From an uncultured Lachnospiraceae bacterium (GTDB lineage: Bacteria; Bacillota; Clostridia; Lachnospirales; Lachnospiraceae), in assembly GCA_947176505.1 (NCBI GenBank), contig CAMWQW010000024.1, positions 1 through 55,214 of the forward strand: a stretch of DNA of 55,214 bases, written 5' to 3'. Below, in pieces: positions 16,066 to 25,097 of the stretch. Both the position numbers and the translations under genes were made by a program. Position 1 is the stretch's first letter. The number at the start of each line of letters is the position of its first letter. A model generated the notes under the pieces. The model searched no databases and was not told the DNA's origin. It worked only from the letters and a program-made list of their open reading frames with translations.

Positions 16066-17883
16066 ATGAATGTTGATGATAAACTAAATGCACTGCGCAA
16101 ATTGATGCAGGAGAGAAATCTCTCGGCGTACATCATTCCGACAGAGGATTTCCACAGTTCTGAGTATGTTGGAGAATATTTCAAAGTAAGAGAGTATATG
16201 TCAGGGTTCACCGGTTCGGCGGGAACCCTGATTGTGTTGTCTGACGAGGCGGCATTGTGGACGGACGGCAGGTATTTCATACAGGCGGCAAAGCAGCTTG
16301 CAGGCAGTTCCATTATGCTTATGAAAGCGGGACAGCCGGGAGTGCCGACAATCGCAGAATATTTGTATGATAAGTTAGAAGAAAAGAGCGCAATCGGCTT
16401 TGATGGGCGAACCGTTACGGGACAATTCGTAAAAACAATTGCCAAGAAGACGGATGCAAAACAAATGACTTTTGAGGGCGGAGAGGATTTGGCGGATTTC
16501 GTCTGGGTAGATCGTCCGGCAGTCTCGGAGGAGCCTGTATGGGAACTAGGCGTTGACTATGCCGGAAAAAGCAGGGAAGAGAAGCTTAGCGCTGTCAGGG
16601 AGAAACTGAAGGAAAAAAAGGCGGATGTCCTGCTTCTTACTGCGCTTGATGAGATTGCATGGTTACTCAATTTGCGGGGCGATGATGTCAGGTATACGCC
16701 GGTTTTCTTGGCATATATGCTCGTAACGCAGGATAAAGCGGTTCTCTGTATCCATGAGAGAATTTTGCCGAATGAAATTCGAGAAAAATTAGAGCGAGCA
16801 GGGATTGACATATGTTCCTATGATGCTGTTGACGAGATTCTTCATGACATTTCCCGTGAGAAGTGTGTATGGATTGACAGCCGGAGTGTGAATTACAGTC
16901 TGCTAAACAGTCTGCCGGCAGAGACGCAGAAAATTGATAAGTGTAGTCCTGTTACACTCATGAAAGCCGTAAAGACACCGCAGGAGATGGAACATATACG
17001 AAGAGCTCATATCAAAGACGGAGTGGCGGTGACAAAATTTATCCGCTGGCTGAAAATGAGCGTGGATAATGAAGGGTGCAAAGACGAAAGCGGAGAGAAG
17101 ATTACGGAGATAAGTGCGGCAGGAAAATTAGAAGTATTCCGTGCACAGCAGAAAGGATATCTGGGGGCAAGCTTTGAGCCTATTATTGCTTACGGCGCCC
17201 ACGGAGCTATCGTGCACTATGAGCCGACTAGGCAGACAGACGTGGAGCTAAAGGGCGGAAGTCTCTGCCTCGCAGATACAGGTGGACATTACAGGGACGG
17301 AACAACGGATGTCACCCGTACAGTGGCGCTTGGGGCAGTGACAGAGGAAGAAAAAAGATACTATACGATAGCATTGCGGGGACATTTGGCACTTGGTGCT
17401 GCCAGATTCCGGCATGGTGTCTGCGGACAGAATCTGGATGTGCTGGCGCGGGAACCTTTATGGGAGAATGGACTTGATTATAACCACGGAACCGGACATG
17501 GAGTCGGTTTTATTCTGAGTGTGCACGAAGGACCGCAGAGATTCCAGTGGCGTATTTCAGAGAATGCGGCGAGTATTCCGTTGGAGGAGGGCATGGTAAT
17601 TTCTAATGAACCGGGTATTTATCTGGAAGGAAAGTTTGGTATCCGGCATGAGAATCTTGTGTTGTGCCGCAAGGGAGAAGAAAATGAGCACGGACAATTT
17701 ATGTATCTTGAGCCGTTGACGATGGTTCCTTTTGACAGAGATGCCATTTTGCCGGAATTGATGACGGACAGGGAACGACAATGGTTGAACGATTATCACC
17801 GGCAGGTATTTGAGACGTTACAGCCTTATTTCGACGGAGAAGAGTTGCAGTGGCTGCAAGAGGCGACGGCAGAGATTTTCTAA
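16066..17883 (+). CDS. Xaa-Pro aminopeptidase (M24B)
   Basis: A 605-residue cytosolic metallopeptidase of the long aminopeptidase P type. Two creatinase-like N-terminal domains (about 1-130 and 150-300) precede the M24 pita-bread domain. Metal-site motifs seen are DTGGHYRDGTTDVTR (two aspartates), HGTGHGVGF (histidine), SNEPGIYLEGKFGIRHEN (glutamates), and the C-terminal M24B tail (LNDYHRQVFETLQPYFD). It cleaves N-terminal residues before proline. An upstream GTG codon at 16063 is an alternative start adding one residue. Confidence 0.93.
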   Translation: MNVDDKLNALRKLMQERNLSAYIIPTEDFHSSEYVGEYFKVREYMSGFTGSAGTLIVLSDEAALWTDGRYFIQAAKQLAGSSIMLMKAGQPGVPTIAEYLYDKLEEKSAIGFDGRTVTGQFVKTIAKKTDAKQMTFEGGEDLADFVWVDRPAVSEEPVWELGVDYAGKSREEKLSAVREKLKEKKADVLLLTALDEIAWLLNLRGDDVRYTPVFLAYMLVTQDKAVLCIHERILPNEIREKLERAGIDICSYDAVDEILHDISREKCVWIDSRSVNYSLLNSLPAETQKIDKCSPVTLMKAVKTPQEMEHIRRAHIKDGVAVTKFIRWLKMSVDNEGCKDESGEKITEISAAGKLEVFRAQQKGYLGASFEPIIAYGAHGAIVHYEPTRQTDVELKGGSLCLADTGGHYRDGTTDVTRTVALGAVTEEEKRYYTIALRGHLALGAARFRHGVCGQNLDVLAREPLWENGLDYNHGTGHGVGFILSVHEGPQRFQWRISENAASIPLEEGMVISNEPGIYLEGKFGIRHENLVLCRKGEENEHGQFMYLEPLTMVPFDRDAILPELMTDRERQWLNDYHRQVFETLQPYFDGEELQWLQEATAEIF

Positions 17884-18061
17884 ATGGAATCCGCTCGTAA
17901 AGGATAAGAAGATAAATGTGAGGAAAAATATGGGTAAAAATAGCTGAAAAAGATGATTTTACATTTTATCTGTGATATACTTCAAACAAGACAAATGACT
18001 GGAAATAACGCTGTGTGAAATGTAAAAGTAAACAACGTTATTCAGCAGAAAGGGGTAAAGT

Positions 18062-18625
18062 ATGGAGCATCAAAATTTATCGGCAACAGAGGCAATGGAC
18101 AAATTAAAGAAAGGAAATGAAGCCTATCTTTCGGCGACAAGCAATACAGGAGATATTTCACCTGCAATCAGAAAGAAGACGTGTGATGAAGGGCAGACAC
18201 CCTATGCAACCGTGATAACCTGTTCGGACTCTAGGGTAATACCGGAGAGTATTTTTATGGCAGGCATCGGGGAACTGTTTACGATTCGTGTGGCAGGTAA
18301 CGTGATGGATAATCATCAGTTAGGAAGTGTGGAATATGCCGCAGATCATTTGGGATGCAATCTGGTAGTAGTGCTTGGACATACTCACTGCGGTGCAGTG
18401 GGTGCAACAATAAGCAGTGAACCCACGGGATTTGTCAAATACATAACCGATGAGATTCGTGCGGCAATCGGTGACGAGAAAGATGAGTACAAGGCAAGCT
18501 GCCTGAACGTGGCAAGAAGTGTTGAACGTATTAAAGAAGGTTTAAAACTTTCGGTTACGGATAAACTGAAAGTATGCGGAGCAATTTATAATATTGACAG
18601 TGGTCGGGTAGAGTTTTTAGACTGA
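18062..18625 (+). CDS. Beta-class carbonic anhydrase
   Basis: A 187-residue enzyme for CO2/bicarbonate interconversion. Zinc and catalytic residues are in place: CSDSR (Cys54, Asp56) and HTHCGAV (His107, Cys110). The family signature RVAGNVMDNHQLGSVEYA links them. GAAAGGGG is about 6 bases before the ATG. No signal peptide. Confidence 0.93.
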   Translation: MEHQNLSATEAMDKLKKGNEAYLSATSNTGDISPAIRKKTCDEGQTPYATVITCSDSRVIPESIFMAGIGELFTIRVAGNVMDNHQLGSVEYAADHLGCNLVVVLGHTHCGAVGATISSEPTGFVKYITDEIRAAIGDEKDEYKASCLNVARSVERIKEGLKLSVTDKLKVCGAIYNIDSGRVEFLD

Positions 18626-18687
18626 TTCGGCAGAGTATTCCGCGAAGATTATTAAAGTGAGTGAAGAAATTCAGAATGGAGGAGATT

Positions 18688-19242
18688 ATGGCTCAATCAG
18701 AAAACAAGAATCCATATGCCGGCACGCAGACAGAGAAAAATCTGCAGGCAGCAATCGCCGGAGAATCGACGGCAAGGAACAACTACACTTTTTTTGCCTC
18801 GAAAGCCAAAAAAGAAGGTTTTGAGCAGATTGCAGCAATTTTTCAGGAGACGGCAGACAATGAGAAAGAACATGCCAAACTTTGGGTTAAGGAATTGTAC
18901 GGCATCGGAAGTACTGCACAAAACCTTGCAGCAGCAGCACAGGGCGAGAATTATGAGTGGACGGAGATGTATGCCGGATTTGCCAAGACGGCTGAAGAAG
19001 AAGGATTCCCTGAATTGGCAGCGAAATTCCGTATGGTTGCCGATATTGAGAAACACCATGAGGAGCGCTACCGTGCATTGTTAAAGAATGTGGAGATGCA
19101 GGAAGTGTTCAAGAAGAGCGAGGTTAAAGTTTGGGAGTGCCGCAACTGCGGACATATCGTAGTAGGAACGGCAGCACCTGAGGTTTGCCCCGTATGTGCG
19201 CATCCGCAGGCATATTTTGAGATAAGTGCACAGAATTATTAA
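18688..19242 (+). CDS. rbr: Rubrerythrin
   Basis: A 184-residue oxidative-stress protein of anaerobes. The N-terminal four-helix diiron domain shows the expected glutamates ([44 protein letters not shown]). The C-terminal rubredoxin-like domain binds iron through CRNCG and [15 protein letters not shown] precedes the ATG at 18688. It reduces hydrogen peroxide to water. The 62-base gap from carbonic anhydrase allows cotranscription. Confidence 0.95.
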   Translation: MAQSENKNPYAGTQTEKNLQAAIAGESTARNNYTFFASKAKKEGFEQIAAIFQETADNEKEHAKLWVKELYGIGSTAQNLAAAAQGENYEWTEMYAGFAKTAEEEGFPELAAKFRMVADIEKHHEERYRALLKNVEMQEVFKKSEVKVWECRNCGHIVVGTAAPEVCPVCAHPQAYFEISAQNY

Positions 19243-19276
19243 TAAACAGCAGAATTATAATATATAGAAGCTTATC

Positions 19277-19314
19277 AAGGGAGCGTACTGATTCTATCAT
19301 ACAGACGCTCCCTT
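19277..19314. terminator. Terminator hairpin shared by rubrerythrin and MATE genes
   Basis: AAGGGAGCGT pairs with ACGCTCCCTT around an 18-base loop. The right arm encodes the last codons of the convergent MATE gene, so termination there would follow stop-codon reading or use sequence further out. Confidence 0.65.
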
Positions 19315-20667
19315 ATTAGTTAACAGCTTCTCAGTCTTTTTTATTACGACAAAATAACTGCTGACCAGAATAACGTCGGCACCCAGCCACGCCATAATTT
19401 CGGCATAGAAGATACCGGTCTCACCAATGATCAGAGGCAGTAAGATTGCGGTAGCTGCCCGCATGATGAACTCCGCAATGCCGGAAGCCATCGGAAGGAC
19501 GGTATTGCCCATTCCCTGAATGGTGGAACGGGTCACATGAAGGACGTAGAGGATGGGCAGACAGATGCTCATAATTGCCAGATAGTAGTAGCCTATCTGA
19601 AGTGTCTGTTCAAACTCTTCCGGCGTTCCGGAGATAAAACAGCTTAAGATTGCTTTGCCGCCTGCAAGCATAATAACAGCAATGATTGCCGATGTTATGA
19701 GGGCAATCCAGAGGGATGCCTGCATACCCTTGCGGACGCGGTCAATCTTGCCGGCGCCGAGGTTCTGTCCCGAATAGGTGACCATGGAATAACCGTAGGA
19801 AGTGGCGGCTACTTCCAATACGCCGTAGAGCTTATTGGTGGCGGTGAATCCGGCAATGAAGATTACGCCGAATCCGTTGACCACAAACTGTACAATCATA
19901 CCGCCAACGGATATGATTGCATTCTGAAATGCCATAGGGAAGCCAAGCATAAGCAGTTTGGAGGACAACTGACTATTTAGCTTGTAGTCTGAGGAAGCCA
20001 GTGTCAATATCTCAACCTTGCGGATATGGTACAGACAGTAGAGGCTGGAAACCATCTGAGCAATCAAAGTGGCGACTGCGGCACCGCTGATACCGAATCC
20101 GAGGACCAATACAAATAGAAGATCCAGTACGATGTTGGTAATGGCGGCAACTATCATAGCATGAAGCGGTGTCCTGCCATCACCAAGAGAACGCAGGACT
20201 GTGGCAAACAGATTGTAGGACATCACAACAGGAATACCCAGATACATAATACGCAAGTACAAAAGAGAATTGTCAATAATCTCAGGCGGTGTCTGCAGGA
20301 GTTCCAAAACAGGACGCGCAACTGCCTGTCCGCCGAACAGAAGCACGACAGAGGATAGGAACGATAAAGCAATTGAGCAGCCGATTGTTTTTCGAAGATT
20401 ATCATATCTGCCGGCACCGAATTCCTGTGCCATAAGAATCCCGAATCCTTGTGTGATACCTTGAATGATACCTAACATGAGCCAGTTCATCCAATCGGCT
20501 GCGCCCAAAGCGGCAAGGGCGCTCACACCAAGACCTTTTCCCACGACCATCGTGTCAACAACAGTGTAGAGCTGTTGAAAGACATTACCAATCATTAAGG
20601 GCAGTGCAAAGGTGAAAATCAGAGCGGCAGGTTTCCCATCGGTCATATTTTTAATACGTGTTGACAT
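19297..20667 (-). CDS. MATE-family multidrug/sodium antiporter
   Basis: A 456-residue membrane protein with about 12 segments in two similar halves. MATE features are GKPAALIFTFALPLMIGNVFQQLYTVVDTMVVG at the N-terminus, GDGRTPLHAMI near 165, and a second-half repeat from about 230 (LGFPMAFQNAIISVGGMIVQFVVNGFG). It exports drugs or metabolites in exchange for cations. Monocistronic, convergent with rubrerythrin. Confidence 0.92.
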   Translation of the reverse strand: MSTRIKNMTDGKPAALIFTFALPLMIGNVFQQLYTVVDTMVVGKGLGVSALAALGAADWMNWLMLGIIQGITQGFGILMAQEFGAGRYDNLRKTIGCSIALSFLSSVVLLFGGQAVARPVLELLQTPPEIIDNSLLYLRIMYLGIPVVMSYNLFATVLRSLGDGRTPLHAMIVAAITNIVLDLLFVLVLGFGISGAAVATLIAQMVSSLYCLYHIRKVEILTLASSDYKLNSQLSSKLLMLGFPMAFQNAIISVGGMIVQFVVNGFGVIFIAGFTATNKLYGVLEVAATSYGYSMVTYSGQNLGAGKIDRVRKGMQASLWIALITSAIIAVIMLAGGKAILSCFISGTPEEFEQTLQIGYYYLAIMSICLPILYVLHVTRSTIQGMGNTVLPMASGIAEFIMRAATAILLPLIIGETGIFYAEIMAWLGADVILVSSYFVVIKKTEKLLTNKGASV

Positions 20668-20883
20668 ATATAATCCCTCATCTGTATCAATTTTGGACTC
20701 GCCTGTCTTGACGAGTATGGTTCACTTGGTTGAATACTTATCTTATCAAAAAGAAAAGCGTGTTTCAACACCAAAATCCAACTTAAAAGAATAGAATAAA
20801 GAATAGAAATATTATGTAATCTCTAATTAGATAATTTATAGAAATGTTTTATGCGATAAAAACTACTTAATATTGAAAGTATA

Positions 20884-20912
20884 TTGATTTTTTATGGAAA
20901 ATGTTGTATGAT
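20884..20912 (+). promoter_or_regulatory. Sigma-A promoter of the four-repeat secreted protein
   Basis: TTGATT, 17-base spacer and TATGAT lie 66 bases before the start codon. The 20668-20883 stretch upstream is very AT-rich. Confidence 0.65.
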
Positions 20913-20978
20913 GAGTTTACATAATCAAATTTACATAATGTGGGAGTATTTTACGGTAGATTGAGTGGAGGTACTATT

Positions 20979-22067
20979 ATGAAAAAGTATAGAATTTTGA
21001 AGAAAGTATGCGCCATTGCATGTCTGGCGCTGGGAATTCTTATTATGCCGGCTAATCGGATGAAAGCTCAGGCGGCAGAAGTCATAGCGACAGTACAGGG
21101 GAGCGTAATGTCCGGTACGACAACAGATTTGTTGAAACTTGCTACAAAAGAAGGAAATATGGAGATTAAACTGGACAGTGGGACAGATGCCAGCGCGTGC
21201 AAGGTCTTGCTTCCGGGCAGTAACATTTACGTTGCCGTATCTCACGGATCTGACGGTTATCTTCATGCAGTCAGGATTACAAGCGGCGTACAGACTTCAG
21301 CAGTGACACTTGACACATCGTCCAATGCGACTGTTACGGGAACCATTAGTGACAAGTCTCAAGGCGATATTTTAGTCGTTAAGACGCCACAGGGAGAAAT
21401 GCAGATTAAATTAGATACAACCACTAATTTGAGTGGCTGTTCTGTTCTGGTGGCTGACAAAACGTACAGTATAACCTGCGTGAGAGGTTCAGACGCATAT
21501 ATGCATGCAACCAGCATTTCAGATGCATCGGGAGGCGGACTTGGGAGCAACTCTACAGCGTCCACAACACCGGCATCCTCTTTGACCCCTACGCCGGCAT
21601 CTCCCGTTACGGCAAATACATCAACAGTTACCGGCACTGTAAATGATAAGACCAAAGACGATTTACTGTATTTGTCAACTCAAGCCGGAGAGATGCAGAT
21701 TGTGATTGATGCCAATACGGATTCCAGAAACGGTTTATTCCTCGTACCCGGCAGGACGTTGTCAGTATCTGTTTACCGGGGATCGGACGCATATATGCAT
21801 GCCGCGACCATTGTAGGAGTAAAGGACGGTTCCGTGCCGGCACAGGTTGACACATCGTCTACGTCGACGGTGTCTGGAACAATCGGAAGCAAATCGACTG
21901 AAAACATATTGTATCTGAGCACTCCCGGAGGCGACATGGAGCTTAAGATGGACGTAGTGCGAAGCATCACCGGCTGCAAGGTGTTGGTGGCAGGTAGGAA
22001 GGTTACGGTAACCTGTGCGCGCGGTTCGGATGCATATATGCATGCGGTAGATATTATAGGAAACTGA
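20979..22067 (+). CDS. Secreted protein of four tandem ~75-residue repeats
   Basis: A 362-residue protein with a typical signal peptide (basic MKKYRILKK, hydrophobic core, cleavage near KAQAA-EV at about 30). Four repeats follow, at about 31-100, 112-180, 212-280 and 293-360. Each runs [V/T]-x-G-[T/S]-[V/I] ... L.L.T..GEM.IK[LM]D ... C.VL..G..V.V...RGSDAYMHA. A Ser/Thr/Pro linker separates repeats 2 and 3. Repeats 1, 2 and 4 keep a cysteine before VLL/VLV; repeat 3 has lost it. No catalytic motif is evident. A small beta-rich extracellular binding domain is plausible but not shown. GGAGG precedes the ATG at 20979. Confidence 0.85.
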   Translation: MKKYRILKKVCAIACLALGILIMPANRMKAQAAEVIATVQGSVMSGTTTDLLKLATKEGNMEIKLDSGTDASACKVLLPGSNIYVAVSHGSDGYLHAVRITSGVQTSAVTLDTSSNATVTGTISDKSQGDILVVKTPQGEMQIKLDTTTNLSGCSVLVADKTYSITCVRGSDAYMHATSISDASGGGLGSNSTASTTPASSLTPTPASPVTANTSTVTGTVNDKTKDDLLYLSTQAGEMQIVIDANTDSRNGLFLVPGRTLSVSVYRGSDAYMHAATIVGVKDGSVPAQVDTSSTSTVSGTIGSKSTENILYLSTPGGDMELKMDVVRSITGCKVLVAGRKVTVTCARGSDAYMHAVDIIGN

Positions 22068-22212
22068 TGAAAACAAAATGTTAACAGGCAGATACAGGAA
22101 AGATGCAAAAGAGATTTTAGAGTGAATATTTCAAAGTGCAATTAGGAATAGAAAAATTTGAGAAAAAGATTGAGGTATATGATATATCTTGATCTTTTTT
22201 GTTGTGTACAAA

Positions 22213-22272
22213 GTCTGGCAAGTGCGGTTTTTACATTTTGTGGAGAAAACTCCTATGGCTTGGTGGGGAACA
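22213..22272 (+). repeat. Intergenic repeat element, copy 1
   Basis: CTGGCAAGTGCGG, a T-rich ACATTTT section, a hairpin-like GGAGAAAACTCC, then CTTGGTGGGG. A related arrangement occurs at 50978-51040. The rest of the 22068-22445 gap has no gene I can support. Confidence 0.45.
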
Positions 22273-22445
22273 AAACAACTAAAGAGGCTAAAAGCATAAA
22301 AATATATTATAAGTATAGTAGTAAAAGATTGATGCCATGTTAAAGTGATAGTATAATAATAATGCATCTGCTTGCGGTATATTAGCCACAGTTCATAAGG
22401 ATAAAAGAGGTCTAATGAAGGCATGTAGTATAATAAGAGGTGGCA

Positions 22446-22733
22446 ATGAACAATAAAATTTATGAGTATGAATCATTAATCTACAGTGCAGGAGAGTCAG
22501 GTGGCGCTTATGTCGTATTTCCCTACGATATCAGAGAAGAATTTGGCAGAGGACGTATAAAGGTGCATGTTACGTTTGATGGGGAGCCGTATGACGGCAG
22601 CATTGTAAATATGGGAGTTAAGAATGCTGATGGCAGCATTTGCTATATTATAGGTTTGCGAAAAGATATACGCTTGCGCATAGGAAAACAGCCGGGTGAC
22701 AAAGTATATGTGACGGTTGCAGAACGGGAATAG
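22446..22733 (+). CDS. DUF1905-domain protein
   Basis: A 95-residue protein matching the DUF1905 pattern: YEYESLIYSAGESGGAYVVFPYDIREEFGRGRIKVHVTFDGEPYDGSI ... GLRKDIRLRIGKQPGDKVYVTV. This small beta-barrel domain is related to AbrB-like folds; function is unknown. AGAGG lies before the ATG at 22446. The following small gene starts 43 bases downstream, probably in the same transcript. Confidence 0.8.
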   Translation: MNNKIYEYESLIYSAGESGGAYVVFPYDIREEFGRGRIKVHVTFDGEPYDGSIVNMGVKNADGSICYIIGLRKDIRLRIGKQPGDKVYVTVAERE

Positions 22734-22775
22734 AAGAACTTGGAGTGCACGGTGATTTTGGCATGGAGGATAACT

Positions 22776-22991
22776 ATGAATGAGAAACGCTTAGAGGCAT
22801 TTGAGAAAATGCTTGCCGCAGTACAGAATGAGTATGACGATATTTTAGTCAAGATGGAGAACATGAAAGCGGACGGCAAAGTGAAAACGGTGACCTATCA
22901 ACAAATGATGTCACGCAAGATGACGTACCAGAATATGCTTTCTTTGTACGGAATTTATGGGCTGGTGGAAAATGAAAAGGGGATAGAATAG
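22776..22991 (+). CDS. Small helical protein of unknown function
   Basis: A 71-residue predicted two-helix or coiled-coil protein (RLEAFEKMLAAVQNEYDDILVKMENMK, then TVTYQQMMSRKMTYQNMLSLY). GGAGG is 6 bases before the ATG at 22776, so translation is likely. I do not recognise the family. Its position after the DUF1905 gene suggests a shared operon. Confidence 0.65.
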   Translation: MNEKRLEAFEKMLAAVQNEYDDILVKMENMKADGKVKTVTYQQMMSRKMTYQNMLSLYGIYGLVENEKGIE

Positions 22992-23384
22992 TGTAATGTA
23001 ATCAATATGTTATATAAAGAGATTATTTTAAATAGGGAGCTTACGGTTGAAGTAAAATGATAAGTGTGAAAGAAATGATAATGATGAGGTGTATGGAATT
23101 TGATTCTTCCATGCGCTTTTTAAAATTATGGTATGTAATTAGGATGTTTTATGGTATAGGGAAATATGCTATGCTTATTAAGGAAAATAATTGTTGCTTT
23201 TGCTAAAAATCAAGTAATGATATATACATTTCTGGTGGATTAAAACTATATGAAGAAGCCTTATCGTTAGTAGAAAAAAGTATATTACTGAAATAGATTG
23301 TGATAAAAGAGATGGCGGATAGAGTTATTATAAATAAAAGCTATTTAGATGATTTGAAAAAGTATAAGAATAAGAGGTGTATCA
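22992..23384. other. Gene-poor AT-rich interval
   Basis: About 390 bases with no supported gene. A weak hairpin (ATGGAA ... TTCCAT, then GCGCTTTTT) at about 23094-23122 may terminate the preceding transcript. A short reading frame at 23312 overlaps the cutC start and lacks support. Confidence 0.4.
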
Positions 23385-24125
23385 ATGTCACGTTATATAT
23401 TAGAATGTTGTGTAGATAGCGTAGAATCTGCTATGGCGGCTGCTGAGGGAGGTGCAGACCGCTTAGAGCTGTGTGCGGCGCTTATCATAGGAGGTACATC
23501 GCCGAGTATGGCACTGTTTGAGCAAGTGAAAGCGAATTGCGATTTGCCGGTACGGGTGCTTTTAAGACCTCGTTTCGGGGATTTTCTATATTCGAAATAT
23601 GAGTTTGGCATTATTAAAAGAGAGGTTGAGATATTCCGGGAGGCAGGTGCAGAAGGTGTAGTAATCGGCTGTCTCAAAGAGGACGGAAGTCTCCACATGG
23701 AGCAGATGCGGGAACTGATGGAGAGTGCGGGGAATATGAAAGTTACGTTGCATCGAGCCTTTGATGTGTGTGCGGATCCGTTTCAGGCATATGAGCAGGC
23801 AAAAGAACTTGGAATAGATACCATATTGACTTCGGGACAAGAGCGAGAGTGTCTTACGGGAATGCCATTGTTAAAAAGGCTGCGCAAATTACAGAAAAGC
23901 GGTCCACAGATTATGGCAGGCGCTGGAGTGACACCGGAAGTAATCAGAAGGTTCCGCGCGGAAACGGACATTACTGCTTATCATTTGTCTGCAAAGAAAA
24001 TTATTGACAGCGGTATGCGCTACCGCAAGGAAGACGTACCCATGGGGCTCCCGGCTATGAGTGAGTATAGTATTTTCCGGACGGATAAAGAGATGGTGGC
24101 AAGAGCGCGGGAGGCGTTGGGGTAG
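23385..24125 (+). CDS. cutC: CutC-family copper homeostasis protein
   Basis: A 246-residue TIM-barrel protein. CutC signatures are LECCVDSVESAMAAAEGGADRLELCAALIIGGTSPS at the N-terminus, VRVLLRPRFGDFLYS, VTLHRAFDVCADP, and LTSGQERECLTGMPLLKRL. Length is normal for the family. The copper role is historical and the true substrate is unsettled. AGAGGTG precedes the ATG. Confidence 0.92.
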   Translation: MSRYILECCVDSVESAMAAAEGGADRLELCAALIIGGTSPSMALFEQVKANCDLPVRVLLRPRFGDFLYSKYEFGIIKREVEIFREAGAEGVVIGCLKEDGSLHMEQMRELMESAGNMKVTLHRAFDVCADPFQAYEQAKELGIDTILTSGQERECLTGMPLLKRLRKLQKSGPQIMAGAGVTPEVIRRFRAETDITAYHLSAKKIIDSGMRYRKEDVPMGLPAMSEYSIFRTDKEMVARAREALG

Positions 24126-24166
24126 GAGATGTTTTGGGAATAAAATATTACTGAGTTTTACTCTAT

Positions 24167-24757
24167 ATGAAGTATAAGAAAGAGAGAATAATAATAGTGA
24201 AATGTCCATTGAGTTCAGAAGATTTAAGAGAGATGCCATTTTTAAGAAAGATTTGCTTTTTTAAGAAGCATGATATTAAGGACGCAATAGCAAAAGTAGA
24301 GAAAAATCAAGATATTGAAAATACAACAGGTGTATGGGCATTGTTTGGTAAGAAGGAGGATTGTGATGAGTGGGTCTGTTTAGAGGTTGGTAGCAGTAAG
24401 GATATTAAAAAGGAAATAATAGGTGATTTAAAGTTGATGATTTCAAAAATTGAGATAATGAGTAAATCCTCAGCGTTTCATAAAAATGTATTTGAAGCAT
24501 TGGCGTATGTAGATAGACAAAGTTTCAAATATAGAAAGATATATGAAACGTATGATGATTTTTATTGGAGTGAGATTGATATTGAAAAGTATATATGTGG
24601 AAAAGACTCTAATAAATATGATAAGATTAATTTTACAGAAGTGAGTTTTGCATATGAGACACAAGCGCTTTTTTGGAATCCGGCGCCAGCGACTGATAAA
24701 AATCGGGAGAAAGAAATACTAAATTGGATTAAAGGAAGGGACGGTAAAAGAGAGTAA
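24167..24757 (+). CDS. Uncharacterised AT-rich gene, possibly GIY-YIG-like
   Basis: A 196-residue protein, clearly richer in A/T and lysine/isoleucine codons than its neighbours, suggesting recent acquisition. The segment TTGVWALFGKKEDCDEW followed by CLEVGSSKDIKKEI resembles the GIY ... YVG.S.n...R core of GIY-YIG nucleases, but the catalytic tyrosines and arginine are not clearly present, so enzyme activity is doubtful. The C-terminal part (YDDFYWSEIDIEKY ... YETQALFWNPAPATDKNREKEILNWI) is unfamiliar. Three candidate ATG starts lie within the first 70 codons; the first is weakly supported. Confidence 0.55.
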   Translation: MKYKKERIIIVKCPLSSEDLREMPFLRKICFFKKHDIKDAIAKVEKNQDIENTTGVWALFGKKEDCDEWVCLEVGSSKDIKKEIIGDLKLMISKIEIMSKSSAFHKNVFEALAYVDRQSFKYRKIYETYDDFYWSEIDIEKYICGKDSNKYDKINFTEVSFAYETQALFWNPAPATDKNREKEILNWIKGRDGKRE

Positions 24758-24895
24758 TTTGAAGCCTCTTTAAAATTCCGGGTGTTGCGTGCGTTGACTA
24801 TTGGTCAGAAACCGTTGAAGGATCATCATGTAAAGAATAATCTCGATGCGATGAAAAAACTGTTTGCCGGTTATGGTGTCGTATCTTATCTCTGA
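24758..24895 (+). pseudogene. Orphan C-terminal coding fragment
   Basis: Directly in frame after the stop of the preceding gene, 45 codons read KFRVLRALTIGQKPLKDHH then VKNNLDAMKKLFAGYGVVSYL and stop. It has protein-like composition but no start or ribosome site. It looks like the tail of a lost gene left when the AT-rich gene or the toxin locus inserted. Confidence 0.35.
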
Positions 24896-24939
24896 ACCAG
24901 AAGGATAGTAAGAGGAAAAAGAAAAAGCCGGAATATCCC

Positions 24940-24968
24940 TTGTAGCGTCCGATATTTTCTGATAAAAT
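24940..24968 (+). promoter_or_regulatory. Promoter of type I toxin mRNA, copy A
   Basis: TTGTAG, exactly 17 bases, TAAAAT. The predicted start near 24975 places GGTGCTGCC at the 5-prime end of the transcript, as in copy B at 50598. Confidence 0.65.
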
Positions 24969-24974
24969 ATTCAT

Positions 24975-25042
24975 GCGGTGCTGCCATAACGGTAGGCGGC
25001 TGGTTCTTCTGCGGAGGGACTGTGACCCTCCGATTATAATGT
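24975..25042 (+). promoter_or_regulatory. Structured leader of toxin mRNA, copy A
   Basis: The leader starts with GGTGCTGCCATAACGG, whose reverse complement recurs (imperfectly) at 25257-25274. A 7-bp hairpin follows: CGGAGGG at 25012-25018 pairs with CCCTCCG at 25026-25032. The corresponding stem in copy B has an A-T pair where this has G-C, a compensatory change that argues for selected RNA structure. Confidence 0.65.
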
Positions 25043-25097
25043 ATCTTCGATACATAGAAACCTGTCTGCAGGAATCTGAGAAAGGGGGGCTTTGCCA

